From: Pyropia yezoensis | Taxonomy: Eukaryota > Rhodophyta > Bangiophyceae > Bangiales > Bangiaceae | Reading direction: 5' to 3' | Assembly: GCA_009829735.1 (NCBI GenBank) | Contig: CM020620.1 | Span: 27,312,951 to 27,376,950 of the forward strand | Length of the DNA: 64,000 bases | Shown: positions 10,906 through 21,959 of the stretch, one piece after another | How positions within the stretch are numbered: the first letter of the stretch is position 1 | Layout of the letters: each line of letters begins with the position of its first letter | Program-made: the position numbers and the translations under genes | The notes under the pieces: generated by a model | What the model was told of the DNA's origin: nothing | Seen by the model: only the letters and a program-made list of their open reading frames with translations | Database searches by the model: none

Positions 10906-13745
10906 ACGTGGACACGCGACTGTATGCTGAAGAAGGATTGGCCCTCCACTTCGGTGCTCGCCCGCCCCACACGCGGGCCGCGCTCCCACCCGACACGCCG
11001 CGCGCGGGCCGCCCCCCGCGCGCCACCCTCCACGGGCCCCCGCGAGCAGGCCCCCCCCCGCGACCCGATCCCCGCGAGTCTTCACTCCCCGCCCCCCCGC
11101 CCTGCGCGCCCCCCCCCCCCCGCCCTGATTGCCCCCCCCCCCCCGCCCTGCGCGCCCCCCCCCCCCCGCCTTGATTTCCCCCCCCCCCCGCCCTGCGCGC
11201 CCCCCCCCCCCGCCGTCATTGCCCCCCCGCCCCCGCGCTGCGTGCCCCCCCCTTCAGGGCCACACCCGACCAGACAGTACCTACCCCCTTGCGCGAGCGC
11301 AAACCGGCACCGGCCGCCGCGCCCTGCTCAGTGGCCTCACACCGTATTTTGGCCAGGCCCAGGGGGCCTCGCTGGAGGGTGCCCACCGGTAGGCGGCGAC
11401 TGCAGTGGGGCCGCTGACGCGGGTCCGTCTGACGGGCCCCTGGAGCTGGTCAATTTGAGGGGTCGGCGTGCCGCGAGGGGGTGTAGAAGGGCTGGAAGCA
11501 GGTGGCACCGCCTCGTCCAGGCTGCCGCCTCATTGTAAGAGTCCCCACCCAGTTGCGCCCCCCCCACTGGCGTCCCCCTCAGTGCCTGCGACTGTCCGTC
11601 CCGCAGCCACGAGGGCGCCCGCGCCAGCCATCCGTCGCACGCACCGGCCATCCGTGGCCCTTCCCGCACCAAAGCCACCCCACTTTGTCTGTGCCGCCGC
11701 ACTGTATGCCCCCTCGGTCGGCGGCGCTCCCCACAGGACGACGCTGGCTTCCCGTGCGGCGGTCGCTTTTTTTCCCTACGCCCTCACCTGCAGGGCCACC
11801 CTTTCGCCGATAGCGACCTCCCCATGGTAGGAGCGACCGCCCTCTTTTGACCCCCACCTCCCCCTTCCCGCGGCCACCGCCCACTGGCGGCGGCCGTGTC
11901 GCCATGGCGGCCGCGCTCTCGCTGGCGGCGGCGGCGTGGCTCTCGCCGCGGCCTTCCGCGCGTTGGCGCCGTCCGCCCGCCCTGTCGTGCTGCTCCCCTC
12001 CTCGCCGCCCCCCCTTTTTATGGCGACTCGCCGCGCGGCGGCGGCCGCCTCGGTCCGGTGGCGTCTGTCGTGGCGGCACCCTCGCCTGCCGCTGGTGGTC
12101 TGTGTTGCTCTTGGCGCCCTTTCCTGCGGATCCCCCCCCCTCCTGGCGGACTGCGCCCTGCTCTCTGGCGGCGCCTTCCCCAAAGGACGGCTTTCCTGGC
12201 GTCGCCCCCTGCCGTGGCGCCCTTTTTCCTTTGCTGCTCAACTCCTCACTGGCGGTGGCACCTCCCTGTGCCGGCGGTGCTGCTCATGTGGCGGCTCCGC
12301 TACCCGGCGGCTCTGGCTGCCACGACGAGAGGGCGGGTGGACGGATGCACCCGGTCATTGCGATGGGGGGGCGGCCTGTCGTGCAGTCACTGGGACAGAG
12401 CAGCGGTGGCACGACAGGGGGGGAGGGTGGCCGGTGGGAAGGTGGGCAGCAACGGGGGGTTGGAGACGGGGGCGACAGCAGGAGGTGTGGTGACGGCGAG
12501 TGCGGTGCAGGCGGCGAGAAACTAGGAAAAAAAAAAAAAAAAAAAAGGAGGAAGCAAGAACCCTCCGCTGGTGTAAATGCAACTGATTTGACATCCATCC
12601 AACGTTACTTACTTGCAAGCTCGTGAGAACCAGCTCGCGCTCAGCTGACCGTGCGGGGTCGGCAGGTGGCTAGCAGCCACCGCCAGTGCGGGGGGGGTGC
12701 CGCTGCAAGCCCCGCGTCCCAACGTTGGGCCACCGATGCAACCAGTTGCCCGTCTCTTGGGGGGGTCGGCGCGGCATGCACTAGCGCTGCTACCGACCGC
12801 CGCCCCATCGTCGTTAGGCGCTCTCACCGGCGGCCCCATGCCACCAGTCACTCCCCTCCCCTCCCCTATCGTGGTGCCCTGCCCCCCCTCCTCACCGCCC
12901 GCACTTCCCCATGGTGCCCAGCCCGCCGCGGCGCTGCCGGGCGCCTGCCCCACCCTCGACTGCCAAACAGACCAGCACCGCGTCGTCGTCGGGGCGCGGC
13001 GTGTTCGCCTTTCGCTGCTCAGCTGGGCGGGGGGGGCCCCTGGTAAAGCGTGTGGCGTCCCCCCCCCTATTGGCAACATCTCGCCTCAGCCGTTGGCGCC
13101 GCCGTCTTGCCGCAGGCGGCGCCACCCCCCCCCGGACGGCGCCGACGTTGGTGCTGTTGGCGGCGTTGGTGGTTCTTTTTTGGGGGCGGCCGCATCCCCG
13201 CTGGCGGCGGCGCCCCCCCCCCCTCCTCTGACGGCGGCGGCGTTGCTGCTGCTGGCGGCGTTGGTGGTTCTTCCTGTCTTCCTGTCTTCCTGGTGGGGCC
13301 GCCTGCGCGGCGGTGGCGGCGACCCCCCCCCCATCGGCGGCATCCCTGCTCGCGTTGGCGCGGCGCTCCCTGCGGCGGCGGCGGCCCCCCCCCCATCGGC
13401 GGCAACATGATGTTGCCGCCGTTGGCGGCGCCGCCCCGCAGGTGGCGCCCCCCCTCCCCCGTCGACGGCGGTATGTCGCTGCCATTGGCGCGGCCCCGCT
13501 ACAGGCGCGGCCACCCCCCCCCCTCTTTCCTGGACGGCGGCATGTCGCTGCCGTTGGGGTTGGTGTGCTTTTTTTGGGTGGCCGGCCGCCTGCCTGCCCT
13601 GGACGGTTGGGGGGGGGGGCATGATGAGGGAGTGTTGACCTTCCGCTGTGCGCTCCCCGGGGCCACCTGGGCCGCGTCTACCTCCCCACTCGCCGTCGCG
13701 ACGGCCTCGCGCGGTCGTCGTGCGGGAGTTTGATGTTCCGCTTTC
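10906..13745. other. Low-complexity interior of the hAT element, no gene called
   Basis: The stretch has a tandem arrangement of C tracts separated by GCCCTGCGCGCC or GCCTTGATTTC (about 11085-11240), an A homopolymer near 12530-12547, and triplet-biased GCGGCGG/GTTGGTGG repeats (about 13050-13600). Pro-, Ala- and Arg-rich frames are open on both strands because of this composition. I see no domain and do not call a protein. Confidence 0.5.
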
Positions 13746-14540
13746 TGGTGGCGTACGCCTGCTCCTGCGTGGGGGTATCTCTGTTTGCGGGGAGTGTATA
13801 TGCTAGCCCGCCGGCCACCCAATGAGCAACGGGGTCTTTCTTTCTACCTGTTTACGCCACGGACGTGGCGTCGTGCGGCGCGGCCCTGATCGGGGTCTCG
13901 GCTCGCACGGGTGTCGAAGGCGAGACGGTGCGTGTGGGCGAGTGTGAGTTTGAGCCCGCGGACGCGCCAGTCGGGGTGGGCGCTCCCATGCTGTGTTTAT
14001 ATGACTGCGAGAGGGGGAAGTTTTGAACCATGCCATGCCTGCGCTGCCCAGACCACTACAAGCTTATAGTAGATGGGGATGTGACTCGCTTTTCCGACCG
14101 TCTCAGTTTCCGTTTTCTAGGGGTGCAAAGTAGACGGCCAGCAGGCACGCACAAGCAGAGAGCGTAGCCCATACGTTTGTGTGGATGTTCTCTTCACTGA
14201 CCGCCGGGCGCGGCGGCTGTGTGTATGCTAACGGGCTCGGCCGATGGGCAGAAAAGAAGGGGGGCATGAGCTCTGGCCGGCATGATACCCCCAGTCACTG
14301 ACAACCACTCAGGCGCGCTCTTGCTGCTGCGGGGGTGCGCGGTGCACTGCCTTTGACGCACGTCTGCCGACCTACCTAATCCCACCTGCCGCTCCTCTTC
14401 TCGGGCCGCTCGTCTAACACACTTATTGTCGTGTCCCGCACCCGTTTCGACCAGCACTCACCGTAGTACTAAGGTGCACCGAGGTGCATCAGGGGCATGT
14501 ATAGAAGAGCGGGTACAAAAAAGAGGGGTTCCTATCTGCT

Positions 14541-17192
14541 CTACCCTTCCACCGAGGACTCGTCCTCGCCCTCCTCAAAATCAGCAGACGACTCCCAGTA
14601 CCCTCCCTCGTCCCCCACATCATCTACCGTTGGCTCAAACGTGTTCATTGCGCACCTGTACTCATCCGCCGCCGCGTGCGAAAGGATGGGCACGGAAGCC
14701 GTGTCCTCGGACACCAGGTCAGCGTTGGCTGACACGAGCGAATGCATCTCCACACTTGAAATGGAAAGCGACGCACGGTCAGGCCGCACCAGCCGACCCG
14801 CAAACGAAAAGTCGCGCTCGCACGAGGCAGAAGATCCAACGGCACCAAACGCAGAGGCGGCCACCAAATACAAGGTGGGGAGCTGTTCACGGTGCCGGCG
14901 CCAAAATGTGGAGGTCTCATCAGCTGACATGTTCTTGGAAAGAGTGCGATAGCGCGTCAGCTCCGCGTGGACGTCCCCAGCATCCCCAGCGTGCATAGGG
15001 CGGCCACCTTGCTGACGCCCAGGGACAGCAGCACCCCAAAGCACCAAGGAAGACCGTGCCGCGGCTCGCTGCTCGGAGTGCCGCGACGCAGTGACAGGGG
15101 TGGGCGGTGCACTGGGCGCGCGACGGTTGTCACCTGTCGAGGTTGGGGCTTTCCACCTGGTGGCGGTGGTCAAAACGGCAGCCTCGGCCACCGGCGATGG
15201 GTCCGGGTCGCCCAGCCACGTGGCCACCTCCCGCAGCATTCTGGATCCCCCGGGCGTCAGCGTCATTGCCCTTAGCACGGCATCATTCTGCAACCAGTTC
15301 TTGGTGGCGTCCTTTCGGCTAAAAAAAAGCCGATCCAACTCCGACCGGAGAAGATGAACGGCCGTCCGAGCTTCCGGGCACAGACATTCAAACCCCGGCG
15401 TGGTGTCCACGTACACATCTTCGCTCGGGAACAGGCGGTCGTCCAACTCCATCACGTCCACGTCCCGGTTGTCGGCCAAGTACTGCTCAATGGCGGCCGC
15501 GCCGACCGCCAGCGGCGGCTCGGGGTACTTGGGGACGACCATCGTGTCGCAGTGCATGGTCTTGCGCAAAGCGACGAGCAGGGGGAGCAGGTCCGCGAGG
15601 GTGGCCGTTCCGCTCTCAGCGGCCTTGGTGACCTCGTAGCACGGCGTCAATACGCCGATGAAGTGCCTTAGCTTGTCCCAGTCACTGCGCGTGATACGCC
15701 GCTGCCGCTGCTCCGCCGTCAACGACGCAGATCGAAAGTACGCCGTCAACGGCTCCCACATGGTGAACAGGCGACAGTGCGACTCGTACGTCGAGCCCCA
15801 GCGCGTTGCCACGTCCTGCACCAGCCCGCGGGAGCTGGGATCCCCCGCCGCGTCGACTCCGCGCATGCGCTTCGCCTCGCCCGGGGAGTGCTCGAAAAAC
15901 CGGACCGTGGTGCGCAAGCGAGCAAGTGCCTCTCGCGCCCCATCATTGGGGCAGGGCTTGAGCTGGCGACGGGCGGCCTCGCCACCCTTGGCCATGCGTG
16001 CCGAGCGCTGGGTGGCCGACTCGCCCGGGCCCCCGAGAGCCTTCCTGACAGCGTTGTGCAAGGAATGGGCGGCACACGGGACCCACGCGTCAGTGAACCC
16101 GATCATGGCCTTGCGAACGTTGGCGCCGGAATCGGTAGTCGAGCTCGCAATGTCTTCCATCGTAAGCCCAAAGTACGCCAGCCGGTTCTTGGTCCAAGCT
16201 CGAATGCTTGCAAAGTCGTGCTTCCCGCCGCACTTCCATACCCCAAGAGAACGTTCACCGCCCGCAAACGTGCTCGTCTCAGTAAAGCGAATGACGAGCG
16301 ACCCATAGCTCTCCTTGGAGTGCCGCGCCGTCCACAGGTCGAGGGAGATGTGGCCCCAGGGCACACCGGAGGAGCCTTCCTTCACCTTGGCAAGCATACC
16401 CGTCAAGGCGCCGTGAACAACCGACGCCAGCTCCGTGAGGTGGTGCCGCACCGTCGCTTGCGCTGGTGGCGTGTACGTTACGCGCAGCCCCGCGAGGAAG
16501 GTCCGCAGGCGCTCTTTGCGGGCAAACGCGTGAGGTGACGCGCTCGTTACCAGCATCATGACGAACCGGACGTGGTGATCCCGTCGGGCAGCCGGGCGCA
16601 GGAACTGGGTGAGCGACCCGTCGTTGGCCACCTCTCGAGTTCTCGGACCGCCCTTGATATTTTTAGATAGGTAGAGAGCTGCCAGCAGATGGTCGCCCCG
16701 CCGGGTTTCCGAGCCCCTGCCCTTGCCCGCCGATTCAAAGTGCTTTGACGCGTTGCTCGAGACCCCGTCCTTAAGGAAGAGAAAAGTTGTGACATTCTCA
16801 AGCCCGCAAACCCGGCAGAGGACGTAAACGTCGTCGGTGCCAGCCCTGGTGTACACGTCCACGAGGCCCCAAACCTTTGAACGCACGCTTTTTGAGCGGT
16901 AGTCCGCAGCCAGCGTCCAGCTGTGGTTGCCCTGGTCAACGGATATCGGTGGGCTCTTGACCACCACAGCACGCTGGATGCCGACTTCATCGCGCAGTAC
17001 CGACGCCTTCCATAATTCACTTGGGGCAGGCGACGCACCAGAGCTCAGCGGCCGCTTCCGCACTCGGGGCGGTTCCGCTCCTTCTTCCTCCTCGTCGGAA
17101 CCCCCTCCGCGGTCCGCAGCCGTGGGGGCGAGTGCTACGAGCTCCCGTCCAACTGGGGCGATACCATCGTCCTCAGTGCTCGTGGTCGACAT
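14541..17192 (-). CDS. hAT-family transposase, 883 aa
   Basis: This is the DDE-type transposase that cuts and pastes the surrounding element. After an acidic N terminus there is a BED-like zinc-finger region (CRVCG near residue 126, then NASKHFES). The catalytic core follows with SLDLWTARH near residue 285, the CAAHSLHNAV block, and TRWGSTYESH. The C-terminal hAT dimerisation domain contains SSASCERDFSFAGRL near residue 788. Order and spacing match intact hAT transposases, and no interruption is seen. The start is an ATG about 0.7 kb inside the right terminus, leaving room for a promoter next to the subterminal motifs. The stop is TAG. Confidence 0.93.
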   Translation of the reverse strand: MSTTSTEDDGIAPVGRELVALAPTAADRGGGSDEEEEGAEPPRVRKRPLSSGASPAPSELWKASVLRDEVGIQRAVVVKSPPISVDQGNHSWTLAADYRSKSVRSKVWGLVDVYTRAGTDDVYVLCRVCGLENVTTFLFLKDGVSSNASKHFESAGKGRGSETRRGDHLLAALYLSKNIKGGPRTREVANDGSLTQFLRPAARRDHHVRFVMMLVTSASPHAFARKERLRTFLAGLRVTYTPPAQATVRHHLTELASVVHGALTGMLAKVKEGSSGVPWGHISLDLWTARHSKESYGSLVIRFTETSTFAGGERSLGVWKCGGKHDFASIRAWTKNRLAYFGLTMEDIASSTTDSGANVRKAMIGFTDAWVPCAAHSLHNAVRKALGGPGESATQRSARMAKGGEAARRQLKPCPNDGAREALARLRTTVRFFEHSPGEAKRMRGVDAAGDPSSRGLVQDVATRWGSTYESHCRLFTMWEPLTAYFRSASLTAEQRQRRITRSDWDKLRHFIGVLTPCYEVTKAAESGTATLADLLPLLVALRKTMHCDTMVVPKYPEPPLAVGAAAIEQYLADNRDVDVMELDDRLFPSEDVYVDTTPGFECLCPEARTAVHLLRSELDRLFFSRKDATKNWLQNDAVLRAMTLTPGGSRMLREVATWLGDPDPSPVAEAAVLTTATRWKAPTSTGDNRRAPSAPPTPVTASRHSEQRAAARSSLVLWGAAVPGRQQGGRPMHAGDAGDVHAELTRYRTLSKNMSADETSTFWRRHREQLPTLYLVAASAFGAVGSSASCERDFSFAGRLVRPDRASLSISSVEMHSLVSANADLVSEDTASVPILSHAAADEYRCAMNTFEPTVDDVGDEGGYWESSADFEEGEDESSVEG

Positions 17193-17899
17193 GCCGCCCG
17201 TTCAGCGGAGCGTGGGCAATGGGGGGGGCAGGGAAGAAGAGTGCGTGAGCGGGACGAAAGAGAGAGCGGGGGGGGGGGGAAGGGCCCGTGCCTCCCTTTG
17301 CCGTGGATAAGGCGACAGGCACCGGTTTGACAGGAAAAGTACAGGGAGGCCTCGACGGGACGGTAGGCAGGCGCGTGTGGGCCAACTGAGCGGTGGGAGG
17401 CACCCAAAGAACCCCGAGTCTGGCAACAAGGAACCAATGTCTTGCCGCTACATTGCCACGCGGGGTCGGTCACCGAGCGCGGCACCTCTGTCCCTTCCTC
17501 TGAACCTGGAGGCGGGCAACTGCTCTGTTTTGGTCGGTGGTGTCTGCTTCCATCGCCAACAGTACGCGCACGCATCCGTCGCCAGCGACGCACAGGAGAC
17601 CGGCGGGACGGGCGGTAACCGTGTGGGTCCATTTCGAAGGCATAAACGGACCTGTTTATTAACAGAAGCGCACAGAAACTGCGCTTTCACCGTACTGGCT
17701 GCACCCGACAGACCGCTCTTGTGGGTCGTATGAGGCACTGCCTTGTGCGCAACTAATACTCGTGAAATACCTACTGAGCGACCGGCACGAGTATGAGTGC
17801 GTGCCTTCTCACGGGACAGAGTGCAGTATCAGCGTCTGCAAAAAGCCGCCAGTACGGGTATACTGGCACTCATACTGTAGAAAGTACTCACCCATCATC
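17193..17899 (-). promoter_or_regulatory. hAT subterminal/5' region
   Basis: This is the non-coding stretch between the transposase start and the right terminus. Its outer 150 bp are rich in ATACTC, GAGTAT, CAGTAT and AGTACTC motifs that mirror those at the left end. It probably holds the transposase promoter and binding sites. Confidence 0.5.
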
Positions 17900-17917
17900 T
17901 ACTTATGACAGGGCCTG
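17900..17917 (-). repeat. hAT right terminal inverted repeat
   Basis: TACTTATGACAGGGCCTG; it is an exact reverse complement of 10659-10676. Confidence 0.92.
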
Positions 17918-17925
17918 GTACGTAC
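17918..17925. repeat. hAT target-site duplication, right copy (GTACGTAC)
   Basis: Identical to 10651-10658. Confidence 0.9.
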
Positions 17926-18004
17926 GGTCGTTTTTCCTCGACCATTTATTAATTTGCCGCTCTGATTTCGAAACGGGGTGCTGTGACGCGCACGCATTCG
18001 TGCA

Positions 18005-18463
18005 CCAACGCACGCGCGCATGCATGCGCGCGGCGCCCGAAGAACGGGCATGCATGCGCGCATGCGTGCGCGCGCGGCCCCGTCCCCCCACATCCCTCCC
18101 CGCCGCGCTCTGTGCGTGCCACCCCCCACCCTCCCTTTCCCGGCCGTGCCGCGCCCTCTCCCCCTCACCCTCTCCACGGTGTGCCGCGCCCCCTCCCTTC
18201 CCCCACCCTCCCTTTCCCGGCCGTGCCGCGCCCTCTCCCCCTCACCCTCTCCACGGTGTGCCGCGCCTTCTCCCTTCCCCAACCCTCCCTTTCCCGGTTG
18301 CGCCGCGCCCTTTCCCTCTCACCCTCTCCACGATGTGCCGCGCCCCCTCTCTTCCTTAACCCTCCCTTTCCCGGTTGCGCCGCGCCCTCTCCCCCATTCC
18401 CGACCACCCTCTCCACGGTGTGCCGCGCCCCCTCCCTTCCCCCACCCCTCCCCCCACCCCCCC
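18005..18463. repeat. Alternating purine-pyrimidine tract plus 76-bp minisatellite
   Basis: An alternating GCGCATGCATGCGCGC-type tract (about 18005-18080, with Z-DNA-forming potential) is followed by about four and a half pyrimidine-rich units. The GGTGTGCCGCGCC (or GATGTGCCGCGCC) boxes start near 18179, 18255, 18332 and 18417, giving periods of 76, 77 and 85 bp. The same two-part arrangement occurs at 42.57-42.84 kb. Confidence 0.8.
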
Positions 18464-19527
18464 CGCTGCTGGTGGCTGCCAAGGCGGCGGGTTGTGTGGT
18501 GTTGGCGGCGAACGGACCGGTGCGTTTGTTGTGGGGGGGGGGGCGAGAGGAGGGGGCGTGAGGAGGGGGCGTGAGACTGAGAGAGGGGTGGGGTGGAGGA
18601 TCGGCGGCCGGCCGGGGGGGAGCACGGGCGCGGCGGCTCTGTTGGGGGAGGGGGGCAGGTCGCGCCAGCACCGGCTGCGCGGTTTCTTTAAACCGCGCCG
18701 CCGTCGCTGCTGGTGTGCTGCCCCTAAGCCGCGCCCCCACCCCACGGCCGCCGATTCTCTGCCGTACTCTTTTCCCCTCTTCCCCCCCTCCTCTCCCTCT
18801 CCCCCTCCCCCCGCAGGTGGTCGCGGCCAAGGCGGCGGGAGGTGGTGGTTGCGGTGGTTGTAGCCGCCGGACCGGTGCGTTCGTTGTTGGGGGGGGGCGT
18901 GAGTTGGGGGGGGGGCGTGAGGAGCAGGGGGGAGAGTGTGGGAGGGATGGGGTGGCGGATCGGCGGCCGGCCGGGGGGGAGCACGGGCGCGGCGGCTCTG
19001 TTGGGGGAGGGGGGCAGGTCGCGCTAGCACCGGCGGCGCGGTTTCTTCAAGCCGCGCCGCCGCCGCTGCTGGTGTGCTGCCCTCAAGCCGCGCCCCCACC
19101 CCACGGCCGCTGATTCTCTGCCGTACCCATTTCCCCTCTTCCCCCCCACCCCCCTCCCCCTCCCCCTCCCCCCGCAGGTGGTAGCAACCAAGGCGGCGGG
19201 CTGTGTCGCGGTCGTAGCGGCCGGACCGGTGCGTTTGTTGTGGGGGGGGGGGGGCGAGAGGAGGGGGCGTGAGGAGGAGGGGGGATAGTGTGGAAGGGGT
19301 GGGGTGGAGGATCGGCGGCCGGCCGGGGGGGAGCACGGGCGCGGCGGCTCTGTTGGGGGAGGGGGGCAGGTCGCGCCAGCACCGGCGGCACGGTTTCTTT
19401 AAACCGCGCCGCCGCCGCTGCTGGTGTGCTGCCCCAAGGCCGCGCCCCTACCCCACGGCCGCCGATTCTCTGCCGTACCCTTTTCGCCTATTTCGCCCCA
19501 CCCCCCTCCCCCACCCACCCCGCGCAG
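18464..19527 (+). repeat. Tandem array of ~350-bp leader cassettes (three copies)
   Basis: AAGGCGGCGGG boxes recur at 18481, 18829, 19190 and 19540, giving units of 348-361 bp. Each unit has a short block coding about VVAAKAAGCVAVVAAGP, then GGTGCGT, a G tract, the block GGCCGGCCGGGG..GCACGGGCGCGG, a hairpin-like GGCGCGGTTTCTT(C/T)AAACCGCGCC, and a long pyrimidine tract ending CGCAG. The short block is 51 nt in the regular copies and is bordered by acceptor-like CCCCCGCAG and donor-like GGTGCGTTTG, so it could be a mini-exon. The last unit runs directly in frame into the gene starting at 19528. Confidence 0.85.
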
Positions 19528-20703
19528 GTGCTAGCGGCCAAGGCGGCGGGTTGTGTGGTGTTGGCGGTCTGTGTGGTGCGCGTGGTGGCGAGGCCGACAC
19601 CCCTTGGTGGCTCTACAGGACCGATGGCACCGGGAAAGGCCGGTGGTGGTGCCCGTGGTGGTGGCCGTGGCCGTGGTGGCGGCGGTGGTGGCGGCGGTGG
19701 TGGTGGCGGTGCTCGGGGTGGTGCCCGGGGCGGTCCCCGTAGCGGTCCCCGTGGTGGCGGTAGCCATGGTGGACGTGGCGGTGCCCGCCGTGGTGATTGT
19801 GGTGGTAGTAGCGGTGGTGGACGTGGCGGTGTCTCTAGTGGTGGCAGCATGGGTCACGGAGCCGATGATGGCGACCGAGGAGTCGCCCTGCAAAACGCTG
19901 ATTGCGACGGACGTTGTGGCGATGACGGCGGACGTCGGGATAGCCGCGGCAATGACCGACTTGGTCACGCTTTTCGCGTTGCCGGCCGGCCTCGCCAAAC
20001 GTTTCGTGACGCTGCTGATCGTGGTCGCGGTCACGCTCGTAGCACCGATCGCGGTTGACGCGGAGGCGATGACGGCGGACGTCGAGCTGATGGCGGTGGT
20101 GACCGACCTCGCACGACTTCCCGTGACACCACTGATCGTGGTCGCAGTCAGGCTGGTAGCACCGATCACGGTGGACGCGGAGGCGATGATGGCGGACGTC
20201 GGGCCGATGGCGGGGCTGACCGACCTCGCACGACTTCCCGTGACGCTACTGATCGTGGTCGCGGTCACGCTCGAAGCACCGATCGTGGTGGACGCGGAGG
20301 CGATGACGGCGGACGTCGGGCCGATGGCGGGGCTGACCGACCTCGCACGACTTCCCGTGACGCTGAGCGTGGTCGCAGTCGTAGCGCCGAGCGTGACGGT
20401 CGGGGTGACGGTCGGGGTGGCGGTGGTGGTGGCGGTGGTGGTGGCGGAGGTGGTGCATCAGCGGGAGCGGGTGGGGCGGGCCGACCAGGCGGTGGTGGAG
20501 ACGGCTACGGTCGTGGCGTCGCTGGCGGCAGTTCTGGTCGTCGAACTGGCACCGGCGGAGCGAGTGGGTCCGGCGGACCGGGCAGTGGTGGAGACGGCGG
20601 TGGCCGTGGCGTCGCTGATGACAGTAGTTCTGACAGCAACTCTCGGGCTTCGTCTGACGATGAGCAGCTGACACCAGCACCAGGGGATGTTCCAGTACCG
20701 CAT

Positions 20704-21441
20704 ATGGACAGTGGCGTGGTGACGGCGTCGGCGCCTACATGGGTCGGTCCTTCCAGCGACTACGTTATCGCGTCGAAGCGGTATGTACCGATCGAGGCCA
20801 TTCGCATTGCCCCGCGGACGGTGCGTACTATCAACCGCGGCACTGTCGACGAACAGCTGCGGTCGTACCGCGACTTTGGTTATACGACCACGTACGGAAT
20901 GATATCCGTATGCGCAGACCCAGAGTGTCCCGGGGCCGAGGATAGCTTTTTACTTGTGGACGGCGCTCATCGACTGACGGCGCTGCGGGAGCTGCACAAG
21001 GAAGGGCACGCCAACGCTGTCGGTGGGGTGCAAGTGGCGGTCATCGTTCGGCGTGACGGGCAACCCTTGACGCTCATGATGGCCCTCACGTTGGGGGTGC
21101 GCGCCAACTCGACGGCCGCCAAAGCCGAAGAGATGAGCGACGTGGACAACATCCACTTCATTACAAGCTGGCTACGAGAGTACAACGACCGCCAACCTTT
21201 GGGCAAGAAGCAGTCTCTGTTCCAGCACAGTATGTCGGACCTCATTCGCATCTTCTACAACTACATGGACAACCGCAAGCAGGACCCCATGGACGTGGAC
21301 TTTGCTCACCGTGAGTCCGATGAGGGAGACCGTGAACAAGAGGACCAAGACGACGCGACCGCCAGGGGCGGCCCGGAAACGTCCCGTATTGGCACGGCCG
21401 TCTTGCGACGCATGATCAAGATTGCCCTGATCTACATTTAG
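20704..21441 (+). CDS. ParB-like domain segment, 245 aa
   Basis: This is the best-preserved N-terminal part of the decayed gene. It starts at an in-frame ATG (MDSGVVTASAPTW), but the same phase is open for another 0.6 kb upstream as Arg/Gly-rich repeats, so this ATG is probably internal. YVPIEAIRIAPRTVRTINRG, then FLLVDGAHRLTALRELHKEG, is the classic ParB/sulfiredoxin-fold pattern (strand, then V-D-G-x-H-R-L). In this superfamily members bind or cut DNA or phosphorylate partners using nucleotides. The C-terminal part is charged. A shattered paralogue of the core motif lies at 5.2-5.5 kb. Confidence 0.6.
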   Translation: MDSGVVTASAPTWVGPSSDYVIASKRYVPIEAIRIAPRTVRTINRGTVDEQLRSYRDFGYTTTYGMISVCADPECPGAEDSFLLVDGAHRLTALRELHKEGHANAVGGVQVAVIVRRDGQPLTLMMALTLGVRANSTAAKAEEMSDVDNIHFITSWLREYNDRQPLGKKQSLFQHSMSDLIRIFYNYMDNRKQDPMDVDFAHRESDEGDREQEDQDDATARGGPETSRIGTAVLRRMIKIALIYI

Positions 21442-21959
21442 GACGAGCGGTCTGGCGAATACATTATCAAGCGCGTCACCGACTCTGTGGGCTCCCGGGG
21501 CGAGCAGGCCTTGACGACCGAGTCGTGTGCGTCTCCGGCACTTTGCACTTTGGGGGGCGTACCGCTGGAGTACTGCAATAAGGTGCGCCTGTGGATGGTC
21601 CAGGTCGGTTGGGAGTGGACGGGTCGTCGCAACGCGGGCAACAATGCCATCCGGCGGCTGACACGGGGCACCGACTCTGCGTTCTTTGCTACTTTCGTGT
21701 ATTTCGTGCGCTTCGCGATCAACGAAGCGAAGTTTCGGCGCACCCTTCTTCGCATGGCATCGGCCAAGGACCGTGCAATTGCAGAGGCGCAGGCGCTTAC
21801 GGCTGGGTGTGCCGTTTTCACACACAGAGCGCCTCTGACGGACGTTTTGAAGCAGAAGCGTCGCCGACAGAACCTCTCGCTGCTGCACGAGCTCCAGGTG
21901 TTGGTCCTCACCAAGTACAACGCTCCACAGCCACCGGCCCGAGCCGTCTTGGCTGCAGG

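Larger units (their letters stand above)
10659..17917 (-). mobile_element. Complete hAT-superfamily DNA transposon, 7.26 kb
   Basis: The ends are perfect 18-bp inverted repeats, CAGGCCCTGTCATAAGTA at 10659-10676 and its reverse complement at 17900-17917, flanked by the 8-bp duplication GTACGTAC. One long transposase gene lies on the minus strand (14541-17192). Both subterminal regions, roughly 10.67-10.82 kb and 17.75-17.90 kb, carry many AGTACT/GAGTAC/AGTAT-type motifs, as expected for hAT transposase-binding sites. The transposase frame is open throughout and the termini match exactly, so the element looks whole and could be active. The 10.9-13.75 kb part is low-complexity GC-rich filler with no recognised gene, which makes the element longer than most hATs. 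Confidence 0.92.

Noticed and set aside
11085-13610. Pro-, Ala- and Arg-rich open frames inside the hAT element
   Set aside because: Low-complexity composition leaves all frames open and no domain is seen.
10651-17925. Reading the inverted repeats as outward-facing ends of two separate elements
   Set aside because: The GGCCCTG..CAGGGCC symmetry permits that reading, but only the inward reading gives both an 8-bp duplication and a transposase inside.
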